From: Terriglobia bacterium
GTDB lineage: Bacteria > Acidobacteriota > Terriglobia > Acidiferrales > UBA7541
DNA: 64,000 bases
Assembly (NCBI GenBank): GCA_020073605.1
Contig: JAIQEW010000001.1
Coordinates: forward strand, 372,001 to 436,000
Direction of reading: 5' to 3'
This document shows, piece after piece, positions 1 to 11,313 of the stretch. Below the pieces are notes generated by a model that saw only the letters and a list, made by a program, of their open reading frames with translations, had not been told where the DNA came from and made no database searches. Within the stretch, counting starts at the first letter, position 1. The number at the start of each line of letters is the position of its first letter. A program made the translations under genes and the position numbers.

Positions 1-1441
<1,441 letters not shown>

Positions 1442-1449
<8 letters not shown>

Positions 1450-2122
1450 ACTTTCAGCTCACGGCGCGCATCCGCCCGGATTCGCGCACCAGTTTGAGAC
1501 CGTAGCGCAACAGCAGGAAGCTGGAAGACTCGGCATGTGGGTCTTTCTGGTCACAGAAATCCTGTTTTTTGGCGGGATGTTCACGGCGTACACCATCTAT
1601 CGGGCGCTGCACTATGAGTCGTTCGTCACGGGCAGCCATTTGCTCAAGGTCAAATTCGGCGCCACCAACACATACGTGCTGATCTGCAGCAGCTTGACGA
1701 TGGCGTTGGCGATCCGCTCCGCTCAGACCGGCAAGCGGAAGGGCCAAATCATCTTCTGGCTGATTCTCACGATGATTTTTGGCGCGCTGTTCCTGGGCCT
1801 CAAGCTCAGGTTTGAATGGTATTTCGACTATCTGGAAGGCATCATCCCGGGCGTAAGCTGGGCGTACAGCGGTGCTCATGCTCCGGGCGTCAAGATGTTC
1901 ATGTGCTTTTATTTCTTCATGACGGGCTTGCACGCTCTGCACATGATCGTTGGCCTCGGCATCCTGACGGCGCTTGTGATCATGACGGCGCGCAACAGGT
2001 TCTCGCCGCAATACTACGCGCCGCTCGAGATCAGCGGGCTGTATTGGCACTTCGTCGATATTGTCTGGATTTTCCTTTTCGCGCTTCTATATCTGATTGG
2101 CGGGCGCTACCCGGGGAGTTGA
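1442..2122 (+). CDS. ctaE: Cytochrome c oxidase subunit III
   Basis: Haem-copper oxidase subunit III, a seven-helix membrane protein that stabilises subunit I and its proton uptake. The sequence shows the typical N-terminal [20 protein letters not shown] stretch, the EILFFGGMF helix and a C-terminal [11 protein letters not shown] segment diagnostic of the family. I chose the GTG at 1442, preceded by a G-rich ribosome-binding stretch at about 1432; an in-frame TTG at 1427 is the alternative. The start overlaps the subunit I stop by eight bases, which suggests translational coupling. Confidence 0.95.
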
Positions 2123-2128
2123 TCAAGA

Positions 2129-2491
2129 ATGTCTGAGCATTCCGAGCAATCCGGTCACGTCGGGCACGTGGTGCCTGTCAGCACGTACATCATCGTTTTC
2201 ATTTTGCTGATGATGGGCACAGCCCTCACCACCGGGGTCGCGTACATTGACTTGGGCCGCTGGAACACGGTTGTGGCCCTTACCATCGCCGTCACGAAGA
2301 TGATGCTCGTCGTGCTCTTCTTCATGCACGCGAAATACGCCACCGGCTTGACGCGCGTCGTCATTCTGGCCGGTTTCTTCTGGCTTGGCATTATGATCAC
2401 GCTCTCCTGCTCCGACGAGCTGACCCGGACGTGGGAAATTGTTCCGCAGGGCTGGAACATGATCGTCCCGTTCGTATCCCGCCTTTTCTAA
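2129..2491 (+). CDS. ctaF: Cytochrome c oxidase subunit IV family protein (caa3-type)
   Basis: Small accessory subunit of a bacterial caa3-type oxidase, 120 residues. It has a His-rich N-terminus (SEHSEQSGHVGHVV) followed by three predicted membrane helices; the second contains MMLVVLFFMHAKY, a characteristic segment of the prokaryotic cytochrome c oxidase subunit IV family. It starts six bases after ctaE and completes the operon. The last ~30 residues extend past the third helix. Downstream it converges on the ketosynthase gene with 73 bases between them. Confidence 0.9.
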   Translation: MSEHSEQSGHVGHVVPVSTYIIVFILLMMGTALTTGVAYIDLGRWNTVVALTIAVTKMMLVVLFFMHAKYATGLTRVVILAGFFWLGIMITLSCSDELTRTWEIVPQGWNMIVPFVSRLF

Positions 2492-2564
2492 GTCTGCCCG
2501 CAGGCCGAACCTCTGCTCGCTCTGACAAACCTATAGCAGTTTTCTGTTCCCGTTTCCGAGGGTG

Positions 2565-3791
2565 TCAGGATCGCGCGGTGCGGAAGGCGATGACGGCGTT
2601 CAATCCGCCGAAAGCGAAGGAATTCGAAAGCGCCGCCTCGACCTGCACCGCGCGCGGCTGGTTGGGGATGTAATCGAGATCGCACTCGGGGTCGCGTTCG
2701 TTGTAGTTCGCGGTTGGCGGCAGGATGCCGTGATGTAGGGCCATGACCGTTGCAACAGCCTCCAGCGCGCCGGCGGCTCCCAGCGCGTGGCCGTGCATCG
2801 ATTTCGTCGAGCTGACGCCGATCTTGTCCGCGTGCGCGCCGAAGACCTCGCGGATCGCGCGCGATTCCACAGGGTCGTTTCCAGGCGTGCCGGTTCCGTG
2901 CGCGTTGATGTACCCGATGGCCTCCGCCGCGAGCCCGGCCTCGGTGAGCGCCCCGCGCATCGCCCGCGCGGGCCCATCAACGGTCGGCTGCGTCAGATGG
3001 TGCGCGTCCGACGTCATCCCGAAGCCGCAGATCTCGGCGTAGATCTTCGCGCCGCGCGCCTTGGCGGCGTCGAACGGCTCGAGAATCAGCATCGCGCCGC
3101 CCTCGCCAAGGATCATGCCTTTGCGGTCTTTGCTGAACGGGCGGCAAGTGTCCGGTGAAATCACGCGCATCGCTTCCCATGCCTTCAGCATGCCGACCGT
3201 AAAGATCGCCTCGCTGCCGCCCGTGACCGCGAGGTCCGCTTGCCCATCGCGCACCAGCCGGAACGCCTGCCCCATGGCGTGGTTTGCCGAGGAGCACGCC
3301 GTTGAAATCGTGTACACGGGACCGCTCAGCCCCAGGTCCATCGAGATGTGGCTTGCTCCGGCGTTGGCCATCGTTTTTGGAATGGTGAGGGGATGGACGC
3401 GCCCGCGGCCCTGCACCCAGAGGTCTTCGAAGCCGGCCTCAATCGATGCTTGTCCGCCAACGGCCGAACCGCAGACGATCGCCGAACTCTCGCGCAGCGC
3501 AGGCGTCAGCTGGATTTCGGAATCGCGGAATGCCTCGCGCGCCGCGACTACCGAAAACTGCGCGAAACGGTCCAGCTGGGCATCCTTACCTCCCGTGAAG
3601 TGCTTCAGCGGGTCGAAGCCGCGCACCTCGGCGCCATTCTGAATCTTGAGGCCCCACTTGGAACCGTCGACGGACTTGATTGGACCGATGCCGGACCGGC
3701 CCTCGCGCAAGGCAGCCCACGTTTCGGCGACGTTCAGGCCAAGCGGGGAGATGATTCCCAGGCCTGTGATGGCGACCCGGCGCGCCGCCAT
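2565..3791 (-). CDS. Beta-ketoacyl-ACP synthase (FabF-type)
   Basis: Condensing enzyme of the KAS I/II thiolase fold, 408 residues, cytoplasmic. It catalyses decarboxylative Claisen condensation of malonyl-ACP with an acyl chain. The active-site triad is visible: Cys166 in STACSSA, His298 in NAHGTGT and His335 in KSMHGHALG. The C-terminal SFAFGGLNA loop is also typical. The gene overlaps the upstream ACP gene by one base (TAATG), so the pair is co-translated. The pair stands alone without fabD, fabG or fabH, so a dedicated or secondary acyl-chain pathway is as likely as bulk fatty-acid synthesis. Confidence 0.93.
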   Translation of the reverse strand: MAARRVAITGLGIISPLGLNVAETWAALREGRSGIGPIKSVDGSKWGLKIQNGAEVRGFDPLKHFTGGKDAQLDRFAQFSVVAAREAFRDSEIQLTPALRESSAIVCGSAVGGQASIEAGFEDLWVQGRGRVHPLTIPKTMANAGASHISMDLGLSGPVYTISTACSSANHAMGQAFRLVRDGQADLAVTGGSEAIFTVGMLKAWEAMRVISPDTCRPFSKDRKGMILGEGGAMLILEPFDAAKARGAKIYAEICGFGMTSDAHHLTQPTVDGPARAMRGALTEAGLAAEAIGYINAHGTGTPGNDPVESRAIREVFGAHADKIGVSSTKSMHGHALGAAGALEAVATVMALHHGILPPTANYNERDPECDLDYIPNQPRAVQVEAALSNSFAFGGLNAVIAFRTARS

Positions 3792-4072
3792 TAGTTGGCC
3801 GGGCTGGCTGAACCCACCGACGCATCGGGCGGTGCAGCGGCAAGGAGCTTCTTGATGCCATCGACGATGTCGTTCACCGTTTTGATGGAGCGCACGTCGT
3901 CGTCGGGAATCGAGATTTTGAATGCGTTTTCGAGCTCGAAAAGAAGGGTGAATACGTCGAGGGAGTCGATGCCCATTTCTTGCAGGTTCGTGTCGAGCTT
4001 GATCGTTTCCGCTGGAATGCGCTTCACCTGAGCCAGCGTTGAGATCACTTTGTCAGCTACGGCATCAGACAT
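3791..4072 (-). CDS. Acyl carrier protein
   Basis: A 93-residue ACP. Ser37 in the GIDSLDV motif is the expected 4'-phosphopantetheine attachment site. The core helices match the family; about 15 extra Ala/Pro/Ser residues follow at the C-terminus. The start is the ATG at 4072, with a GGGGGTGA Shine-Dalgarno seven bases upstream; the in-frame TTG at 4087 overlaps that site and is less likely. It is the first gene of a two-gene unit with the ketosynthase and presumably carries that enzyme's substrate. Confidence 0.92.
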   Translation of the reverse strand: MSDAVADKVISTLAQVKRIPAETIKLDTNLQEMGIDSLDVFTLLFELENAFKISIPDDDVRSIKTVNDIVDGIKKLLAAAPPDASVGSASPAN

Positions 4073-4323
4073 CGAATTCACCCCCAACCGCTTTGGAGAG
4101 TTGCGCTTGCACGGTCAGACCGCGGCCGCAGCCACGGAAGAGACCAGATTTTAGCAGGAGTGATGGCCGAGTGAATCGATCTTTTTGTCCGCCCGGCATC
4201 GAGGCCGCCGTGCCGTTCAAGTTCGGCATCCCGGAGCCTGACGGCACCCGGGAACCGCGGGTCGATGTGGCATAATAGTGTCTCGACGGGGCGCGGCGGG
4301 GTCTGCGCTTCCTCGCAAGATCC

Positions 4324-5361
4324 GTGACATTTCGAAAGAAAATTCGCAAAACTCTCCGGGCGGGGCACCGCAAGCTGCGGGAAACACGCATGCTTGTGAA
4401 GGGGCTTGTCTCGACGAGCCATCCGCTCCTGGTGCACATCATCCCCATCCGGCGCTGCAATCTTTCCTGCACCTATTGCAACGAATACGACGATTTCTCG
4501 AAGCCTGTTCCGACGGAAGAGATGTTGCGGCGAATCGACCGCCTGGGCGCGATGGGCACGGCGGTGATCACCATCAGCGGCGGCGAGCCGCTGCTCCATC
4601 CCGATCTTGACGCGATCATCGCGCGCATTCGAAAGAATGGGATTTTGGCCGGGCTCATCACCAACGGCTACCTCCTCGTGGCCGACCGCATCGAGCGTCT
4701 CAACCGCGCGGGGCTCGAGTACCTGCAAATCAGCATCGACAATGTCCAGCCGGACGATGTCTCGAAAAAGAGCCTCAAGGTGCTCGACCAGAAGCTCGCG
4801 CTTCTCGCCGAGCACGCCGAGTTTCAGGTCAACATCAACTCCGTGCTCGGCAGCGGCGTCCGCAATCCCGAAGACGCGCTGAAAGTGGCGCACCGCGCGC
4901 TCGAGCTGGGCTTCACCTCCACGGTGGGCATCCTGCACGACGGCAACGGGCAGCTGCAGCCGCTCGGGCCGCGCGAACGCGAGATTTTCGAAGAGATCAT
5001 GTCCCTCGGCAAGCGCTCGTTCACGCGCGTGAACGGCTTTCAGCACAATATCGCCGCCGGCCGTGAAAACGATTGGCGTTGTCGCGCCGGCTCTCGCTAC
5101 CTCTACGTGTGCGAGGACGGCCTGGTGCACTACTGCTCGCAGCAGCGAGGCTACCCCGGCGTCCCGCTCGGCGAATACACGGCGGAGCAGCGCCGCCGCG
5201 AATTCCTCACGAAGAAAGGCTGTGCGCCCCGCTGTACGGTCTCCTGCGTGCACCAGGTTTCCGTCGTCGATCGCTGGCGCGCCCCGCAGACCTTCGATTC
5301 GGGCGCTTCGGCCACTCCCGGCTCTCTCGTGCAGCTCACCGGCTCCGCCACGCGAAACTGA
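4324..5361 (+). CDS. Radical SAM protein with C-terminal SPASM-like Cys cluster
   Basis: S-adenosylmethionine radical enzyme of 345 residues. The 4Fe-4S ligands Cys45, Cys49 and Cys52 sit in RCNLSCTYC, followed by the SAM-binding SGGEPL motif. A second group of cysteines near residues 255-305 ([26 protein letters not shown]) looks like a SPASM or twitch auxiliary cluster domain. The substrate is unknown. The GTG start at 4324 follows a possible -10 box CATAAT at 4271-4276; an ATG at codon 23 is an alternative start. It lies divergent from the ACP/ketosynthase pair and upstream of a MATE exporter. No precursor-peptide gene was seen beside it, so a RiPP role is not supported. Confidence 0.88.
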   Translation: MTFRKKIRKTLRAGHRKLRETRMLVKGLVSTSHPLLVHIIPIRRCNLSCTYCNEYDDFSKPVPTEEMLRRIDRLGAMGTAVITISGGEPLLHPDLDAIIARIRKNGILAGLITNGYLLVADRIERLNRAGLEYLQISIDNVQPDDVSKKSLKVLDQKLALLAEHAEFQVNINSVLGSGVRNPEDALKVAHRALELGFTSTVGILHDGNGQLQPLGPREREIFEEIMSLGKRSFTRVNGFQHNIAAGRENDWRCRAGSRYLYVCEDGLVHYCSQQRGYPGVPLGEYTAEQRRREFLTKKGCAPRCTVSCVHQVSVVDRWRAPQTFDSGASATPGSLVQLTGSATRN

Positions 5362-5474
5362 ATCTGCTTCGTTCGTTCCCCCTCCGGAAAATCGCCTTCC
5401 GGACATCCGATTTCGCTTTCTGAATTTCGCGGAGACGATATCATTTCAGGAGCCGGCAGAAGGGCCTGCGAGTC

Positions 5475-6860
5475 GTGATCAAACGTTTATTTTTCCATTA
5501 CATCGCGGAAGAAGTGCGGCCCATGACGTCGCTTGCCGCGCCCATCGTGCTCGCCGAAGTCGGCTGGATGACGATGGGCATTGTGGACACGATGATGGTC
5601 GGGCGGCAGGCGGAGAGCTCAGTGGCGATCGGCGCCGTCAGCCTCGGAGGAATGCTGTACATCGCCGTCGCCATATTTGGCGCGGGCTTGATGCTGGGCC
5701 TCGACACCCTCGTTTCTCACTCCTACGGCGCGGGCGATCTCGACGACGCTCACCGTTCGCTCGTGAATGGCGTTTACCTGAGCCTCGGCATGGCTCCGAT
5801 CTTGATGGGGCTGATCCGGCTCTGTGAGCCCCTCCTACGCGCATTGAACATCGAGACGCCCGTGCTGGACCAGGCGATTCCGTATCTGAGAGCTCTCAAC
5901 TGGAGCACGGTGCCATTGCTCCTGTATTTCGTTTTCCGCCGCTATCTTCAGGGGATCAACCTGGTGAAGCCTGTGATGTTTTCCCTGGTTTCGGCGAACT
6001 TGATCAACCTGGTGGGCAACTGGGCGCTGATCTACGGTCATCTTGGTTTCCACGCGATGGGTACGGTCGGGTCGGGCTGGGCCACGTGTTTTTCGCGGAT
6101 CTACATGGCGTCGGTCCTGATGGTCTACTGCCTCTACTACGATCTGCGCTATAAGACCGGGCTGCTGGACGCATCTCGATGGCCGCACATGCCGCGCGTC
6201 AGGAAGCTCTTGCAACTCGGATTCCCGGCGGCGATGCAGCTGGGCCTGGAAGTCGGCGTGTTCGCGGTGGCCACCGCCTTGATCGCGCGCCTCGGTGACA
6301 TCCCGCTGGCGAGCCACCAAGTCGCCCTCAATACGGTAAGTTTCACTTACATGGTGCCGCTCGGGATTAGTTCTGCTGCTGCCGTGCGGGTGGGGCAAGC
6401 GCTCGGCCGGCACGATCCGCATGCGGCGAGCCGCGCGGGCTGGACCGCGCTTGCCTTGGGCGCGACCTTCATGGCGTGCATGGCGATTCTGCTCTGGACG
6501 GTGCCGCACTACATCGTGCGCATCTATACGCCCGACCCCGTGGTGATCCGGGCGGCCAGCAGCTTGTTGTTCGTCGCTGCATTTTTCCAGCTCTTTGATG
6601 GTTTGCAGGCTGTCGCCACAGGCGCCCTCCGAGGCGTCGGCGATACTCGTACCCCGATGATCTGGTCGTCGGTCCTGTACTGGTTTCTGGGATTGCCTCT
6701 CGGAGCGTATCTGTGTTTCCGCGTTGGCTGGGGCGCAGTGGGGTTGTGGACCGGCTTGTGCATCGCGCTGGTGCTGATCGGCAGCGGGCTGCTCTACGTC
6801 TGGCGCCGCCGCGAGCGGACTTTCGCGGAGGGGGACATTTCACATTCTCCCGCGGCTTGA
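5475..6860 (+). CDS. MATE family efflux transporter
   Basis: Multidrug and toxic compound extrusion transporter, 461 residues, about 12 membrane helices in two homologous halves. The first helix region contains APIVLAEVGWMTMGIVDTMM, typical of NorM-like proteins, and the pattern recurs in the second half. It is likely a Na+- or H+-driven exporter of cationic or polar compounds; the substrate is not predictable. The GTG start at 5475 is uncertain because an ATG at 5523 would also retain the first helix. It follows the radical SAM gene on the same strand with 113 bases between them. Confidence 0.92.
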   Translation: MIKRLFFHYIAEEVRPMTSLAAPIVLAEVGWMTMGIVDTMMVGRQAESSVAIGAVSLGGMLYIAVAIFGAGLMLGLDTLVSHSYGAGDLDDAHRSLVNGVYLSLGMAPILMGLIRLCEPLLRALNIETPVLDQAIPYLRALNWSTVPLLLYFVFRRYLQGINLVKPVMFSLVSANLINLVGNWALIYGHLGFHAMGTVGSGWATCFSRIYMASVLMVYCLYYDLRYKTGLLDASRWPHMPRVRKLLQLGFPAAMQLGLEVGVFAVATALIARLGDIPLASHQVALNTVSFTYMVPLGISSAAAVRVGQALGRHDPHAASRAGWTALALGATFMACMAILLWTVPHYIVRIYTPDPVVIRAASSLLFVAAFFQLFDGLQAVATGALRGVGDTRTPMIWSSVLYWFLGLPLGAYLCFRVGWGAVGLWTGLCIALVLIGSGLLYVWRRRERTFAEGDISHSPAA

Positions 6861-7013
6861 GCCTTCGGAAGTCCGGGTGATATCCTCCCCCGTGGAGTTG
6901 CTGGGGGACCCGCGCGACGCATTCGCCGGGTTCGATACTCTCTATTTCGGAATCACGCAGACACTTCTCTTCCTAGGACGCACGGACCTGTGAACTCTCG
7001 CGCCCGATAATCG

Positions 7014-8573
7014 ATGGCCTCTACCGCCGAATACGCCCAGCCCGTGCCCCAGATCAACCCCTGGCTCATTGCAGCCACGGTCATGCTGGCCACCTTCATG
7101 GAAGTGTTGGATACGAGCGTCGCCAACGTCTCGCTGCCGCACATTGCCGGCAACCTCTCGGCGGGAGTCGATGAGAGCACCTGGGTCCTCACCTCGTATC
7201 TCGTTTCGAACGCGATCGTTTTGCCGCTCACCGGATGGTTCTCCAAGGTCTTCGGCCGCAAGCGGTTTTTCATCGGCTGCGTCGTGATGTTCACGCTCAG
7301 CTCTCTTCTGTGCGGGCTGGCTCCTTCGTTGCCTTTGCTGGTGCTGTTTCGCGTGATTCAGGGCGCTGGCGGCGGAGGCATGCAGCCGATTTCGCAGGCC
7401 ATTCTCGTGGATAGCTTTCCGCGCGGGAAGCAGGGAATGGCTATGGCGATTTACGGGATGGGCGTCGTCGTGGCGCCGACGCTCGGGCCGACGCTCGGGG
7501 GCTGGATCACGGACAACTATTCCTGGCGTTGGATTTTCTTCCTGAATGTGCCGGTGGGAATCGTGTCCGTACTGATGATTACGCTTCTCATCGCCGAGCC
7601 CGCCCGCTCGATTCGCACAAAGCTTCAGCAGACCTTGAAAATCGATTTTTTGGGTCTGGGTTTTCTGAGCGTCGGGTTGGGATTTTTGCAGATCGTGCTG
7701 GACAAGGGCGAGCGGGATGACTGGTTCAGTTCCCCGTTCATTGTTTGGGCGAGCGTGATTTCCGGCGCGGCGCTGGTCGCCCTCGTAATCCGGGAACTGA
7801 CAACGGACAATCCGGTCGTCGACCTCCACCTATTCCGGGACCGGAACTTCGCCATCTCCACGTTCATGATGTACGTGCTCGGTGTCGTTCTCTACGGCAC
7901 CACGGTTCTGCTCCCGATCATGATGCAGACGCTGATGGGCTTTACGGCGATGCGAAGCGGGTTGGTGTTGTTGCCGGGCGGTTTGGTCTTGCTGGCGATG
8001 CTGCCGTGTGTGGGATTTCTCCTCGGCCGGTTGGAGCCCCGCTGGATTGTCATAACCGGCCTTTTCGTCATGTCGGCCGGGCTTTTCGAATTGTCTTATC
8101 TCAACCTGGACGTGGGATCGCAAAGGCCGATGTACGACTGGATCATCTCACGCGCTGGCACGGCTTTCCTGTTTGTGCCGATCAACGTGATGGCCTTCTA
8201 CTTCGTGGCTCCGGGAAAGATGAACAACGCATCGGGACTGATCAACCTCGCGCGCAACATGGGCGCAAGCACGGGGATTTCTTTCGTCACCACCATGCTC
8301 GACCGTCGCGCCCAGTTCCATCAAAGCGTCCTGGTCGGCAAACTTCATCCCGGCGACTATGACTATCAGAAGGCGCTGCACAACCTGACTCATCTTCTCG
8401 TCACGCGCGGGGCGGACGCGGCTCGCGCGGTGCTGGAGGCGCATGGACTGGTTTACCAGCAGATGCAGCGCCAGGCGATGATGCTGGCGTTTCTCGATGA
8501 TTTCCGGATCATGGCCATCGTTTGCTTGTGCGTGGTTCCGCTGATGTTCTTGATGAAACGAAGGAAGTCCTGA
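7014..8573 (+). CDS. DHA2 family MFS efflux transporter (EmrB-like)
   Basis: Major facilitator of 519 residues with about 14 membrane helices, the DHA2 drug:H+ antiporter architecture. Visible motifs are the N-terminal MEVLDTSVANVSLPHI helix-1 signature, the loop 2-3 GWFSKVFGRKRFF (motif A) and the helix-5 GPTLGGWI (motif C), which marks exporters. EmrB proteins usually work with a periplasmic EmrA adaptor and an outer-membrane channel; neither is adjacent here. With the MATE gene just upstream, this segment encodes two different export systems in a row. Confidence 0.93.
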   Translation: MASTAEYAQPVPQINPWLIAATVMLATFMEVLDTSVANVSLPHIAGNLSAGVDESTWVLTSYLVSNAIVLPLTGWFSKVFGRKRFFIGCVVMFTLSSLLCGLAPSLPLLVLFRVIQGAGGGGMQPISQAILVDSFPRGKQGMAMAIYGMGVVVAPTLGPTLGGWITDNYSWRWIFFLNVPVGIVSVLMITLLIAEPARSIRTKLQQTLKIDFLGLGFLSVGLGFLQIVLDKGERDDWFSSPFIVWASVISGAALVALVIRELTTDNPVVDLHLFRDRNFAISTFMMYVLGVVLYGTTVLLPIMMQTLMGFTAMRSGLVLLPGGLVLLAMLPCVGFLLGRLEPRWIVITGLFVMSAGLFELSYLNLDVGSQRPMYDWIISRAGTAFLFVPINVMAFYFVAPGKMNNASGLINLARNMGASTGISFVTTMLDRRAQFHQSVLVGKLHPGDYDYQKALHNLTHLLVTRGADAARAVLEAHGLVYQQMQRQAMMLAFLDDFRIMAIVCLCVVPLMFLMKRRKS

Positions 8574-8620
8574 GGAAACCGCGCCACTCCGCCTTCATGC
8601 GGTGCAGAGGAACGGCGTCT

Positions 8621-10069
8621 TCAAGCCTCGCGTCGCCGCGCGAGGATTTGTACGAAAGACCCGCTGCGAAGTTCAGCTTGCGTGAGGCTCGTGAGCGCCT
8701 GCACCTCATCAGCTGTTAGCGCCCCGCAATTGATCGCCTGCAAGAAATAGTTGAGCAGGCCCTGCGCCATGGCGGCATCGTCAAAGACCTGCCCCACGCG
8801 CGTGGCTTGCGCCGCCTTTTCCACGAAGTTGCGCAGGCGTTCCGAAGAGGAGTCGAGGTTCTCAAGGAAGAACGAATAGACCGCCGCATAGCGCGGAGGA
8901 AGCTGCGCCGGGTGCAAATCCCATCCTTGATAGAAGCCGTTCCCAAGGGAACGCCGGACATTCTCGAAGTGAAGCTTCCATCCCTGATGAACGGCTGCGC
9001 GATTCTCGTCCATCTGGCGGGCGCTGAGCGCCGCGCCGTCCTTGGCCGCGCGATGCGGCGGAATTGGCATGATGTTCGTCGGGCCGTCGCCGATCCGAAT
9101 GCCGGTTCCCGCCAGGGCCACTTGCATCACCCCTCGCGCGAAGTCGGACGCGAAATGCACCATCGGCTGATACGGGGCCGCGATGGCCAGTGACGCCGTG
9201 TAATCGTAAGGTCCGTAGTGTACTGCCACGCACCGTCCGCGCGCCGCGCCGACGAGGGGCAGCAGGTTTGCTTCGCCGCGCTCGTTGAAGATGGCTTGCG
9301 CGGTTTCGACCATCAGCTCGATCCGCAGCGCGCCGGGCTCGAGATCGAGCATGGGTTCGATGCGCGAGCAGATGTCGGCGAGTGCGGCCACTTCATCCGG
9401 CAGCGTCACCTTCGGCAATGTGATGTAGAAAGGTCTCGGCAATTCGCCCCGCGTCTTCGTCGCCAGCTCGGTTAGAAAAATGTCCAGCGTGCGCATGCTG
9501 CGCTCGCGAAGCTCTTCCGTGAACGGTTTGATGCGGATGCCGATGAACGGCGGCAGCTCGCCAGAGTTCATTCCGGCGCTCACTTCACCGGCTGCCGACA
9601 CGGCGTGCCCGTCTTCTTCGTTGTCGGGACGATTGCCGTACCCGTCCTCGAAGTCGATCCGAAAATCCTCGACAGGTTCTCGCCGGAGCTTTTCGCGAAT
9701 GCGGCTGTAGATCGTATGCGCGAACCATGCCGGGCGGTTTTCGCGCCGCGCCGTTTCCGGATTCGCTTCGATGGATTTTGCGATGGAAGCGGCGGCATCG
9801 GATGTGCCGGGCAGGCGATCCGCTCCCGCCAAGCCGATGGCCTTCGCGAACGCGACGAAGTCTGGTGCGTATTCATCAAGCGACCGCAGCGCGAATTCGC
9901 CCATGCGCCGCGCGGTGCCTGATCGAAACAAGTGCGCCCCGCCATAGACGGCGTGGATCGGTTGGCGGTCCGCCGGTGGGCCGGGATAGCGCCGGTGAAA
10001 TGCCTTATGAGCTTGTTCGAGCCGCGCGGCGATTTCCTGAAGCGACTCGGCGTTCAAGGTTCTCTTCAT
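8621..10069 (-). CDS. DUF6986 / HpcH-HpaI aldolase-like protein
   Basis: A 482-residue cytoplasmic protein related to the HpcH/HpaI aldolase and citrate lyase beta superfamily, TIM-barrel type. Homologues are often labelled phosphoenolpyruvate kinase or aldolase without biochemical proof. Visible features are FRIDFEDGYGNR near residue 137, IRIKPF, LPKVTLPDEV and the ELMVETAQAI segment with a likely metal-binding Glu, which resembles the family's PMIETA-type motif. The start is the ATG at 10069. The gene converges on the MFS gene and stands alone. The precise reaction is unknown. Confidence 0.8.
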   Translation of the reverse strand: MKRTLNAESLQEIAARLEQAHKAFHRRYPGPPADRQPIHAVYGGAHLFRSGTARRMGEFALRSLDEYAPDFVAFAKAIGLAGADRLPGTSDAAASIAKSIEANPETARRENRPAWFAHTIYSRIREKLRREPVEDFRIDFEDGYGNRPDNEEDGHAVSAAGEVSAGMNSGELPPFIGIRIKPFTEELRERSMRTLDIFLTELATKTRGELPRPFYITLPKVTLPDEVAALADICSRIEPMLDLEPGALRIELMVETAQAIFNERGEANLLPLVGAARGRCVAVHYGPYDYTASLAIAAPYQPMVHFASDFARGVMQVALAGTGIRIGDGPTNIMPIPPHRAAKDGAALSARQMDENRAAVHQGWKLHFENVRRSLGNGFYQGWDLHPAQLPPRYAAVYSFFLENLDSSSERLRNFVEKAAQATRVGQVFDDAAMAQGLLNYFLQAINCGALTADEVQALTSLTQAELRSGSFVQILARRREA

Positions 10070-10282
10070 GCAGCCTCGCGCAATCGATTCCGTCCGCTGG
10101 CGACGGTCGAGGTTTCATTTTTCATGCGTGCGATTCCGGGTTGTGAGAAAGTACGGGACAGGATACATTTGTTTGCCTGCGGGGCGAAAGTTTCAATGTA
10201 ACATCGGCCGCCGGTGGAATCGGCGCTTCGAGGCCCGCGGCTCTCTTGCCGCATCAGGCCGCTGGCGCGCGAGTGTCACTAT

Positions 10283-11278
10283 ATGCTTGAAAGAATTCTC
10301 ATTGTTGACGACGAGTCCGCCGCGCGCGTGGCGCTCGCCACCCTGCTGCGCCGCGAGGGCTTCGAGGTGAGCGATGCGCACGACGGCCCGGCTGCTCTTG
10401 CCGAATGCTCGTCCTTCCGCCCGGACCTCATTCTCCTGGATATCGTGATGCCCGGCATGGACGGCTTCGAAGTATGCCAGCGCATCAAGGCGACGCCCGA
10501 AACGCGGCTCACGCCCGTCGTTCTTGTCACGGGGCTCACCGCGACGGAGGACCGCATCAAAGGCATCAACGCCGGCGCGGACGACTTCCTGAGCAAGCCC
10601 ATCGATATTAACGAGCTCCTGGCTCGGGCCCGCTCCCTGCTGCGCTTGAAGCAGTTCACCGACGAGCTCGAAAACGCCGAAGCCGTGCTCTTCAGCCTCG
10701 CTCACAGCATCGAGGCGCGCGACCCCTACACGCGCGGGCATTGCGAACGTCTCGCGGGAATGTCCGCCCGCCTCGGCGAAAAGCTGGGCCTGCCGGAAGA
10801 GGACATCAAGGCGCTCCGCCGCGCGGGAATCGTTCACGACATCGGCAAGGTGGCCGTTCCGGATGCCATTCTCCTGAAGCCCGGGCCTCTTTCGGCTGAG
10901 GAGATCGTGGTCATGCGCAAGCACCCCGTGGTGGGAGAGCGCATCTGCACCCCGCTTCGCACGTTTCGCCTCGTCCTCCCGATCATCCGCCACCATCACG
11001 AAAGGCACGATGGTTCAGGCTATCCCGATGGCTTGCGCGGCAGCGAGATTCCCCTCACCGCAGCCATCCTTCAGCTGGCGGACGTTTACGATGCGCTCAC
11101 GACGGACCGGCCATACCGCACCGCGTCCCCTCAGCATGTCGCGCTGGAGATCATGCAGGAAGAAGCCGCGCGCGGATGGTGGGATCGCGAGCTACTTGGA
11201 GATTTCCGCGCCATGCTCGGCAACGATAACGGGCACCCTGCTCCCGTGCCGAAAAGGATGGGCAAGGCGGCGAGCTAG
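10283..11278 (+). CDS. Response regulator with HD-GYP phosphodiesterase output
   Basis: Two-component regulator of 331 residues. An N-terminal receiver domain (about 3-118) has the acidic pocket LIVDDE, phospho-acceptor Asp53 in LLDIVMPGMD and a conserved Lys in LSKPID. A C-terminal HD-GYP domain has HDIGK at 185-189 and HHHERHDGSGYPDG at 237-250, the metal-binding and GYP signatures of c-di-GMP phosphodiesterases. It probably lowers c-di-GMP in response to an unlinked sensor kinase. The ATG at 10283 is preferred because the receiver domain begins right there; a longer reading frame from 10214 adds only unlikely sequence. Confidence 0.93.
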   Translation: MLERILIVDDESAARVALATLLRREGFEVSDAHDGPAALAECSSFRPDLILLDIVMPGMDGFEVCQRIKATPETRLTPVVLVTGLTATEDRIKGINAGADDFLSKPIDINELLARARSLLRLKQFTDELENAEAVLFSLAHSIEARDPYTRGHCERLAGMSARLGEKLGLPEEDIKALRRAGIVHDIGKVAVPDAILLKPGPLSAEEIVVMRKHPVVGERICTPLRTFRLVLPIIRHHHERHDGSGYPDGLRGSEIPLTAAILQLADVYDALTTDRPYRTASPQHVALEIMQEEAARGWWDRELLGDFRAMLGNDNGHPAPVPKRMGKAAS

Positions 11279-11313
11279 GCGGGGATGCACGTGTTCCCTC
11301 GTGGCCGCAATCT

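Noticed and set aside
4073..4323. A RiPP precursor peptide next to the radical SAM gene.
   Set aside because: No short frame with a ribosome site and a Cys/Gly-rich core was found in the spacer.
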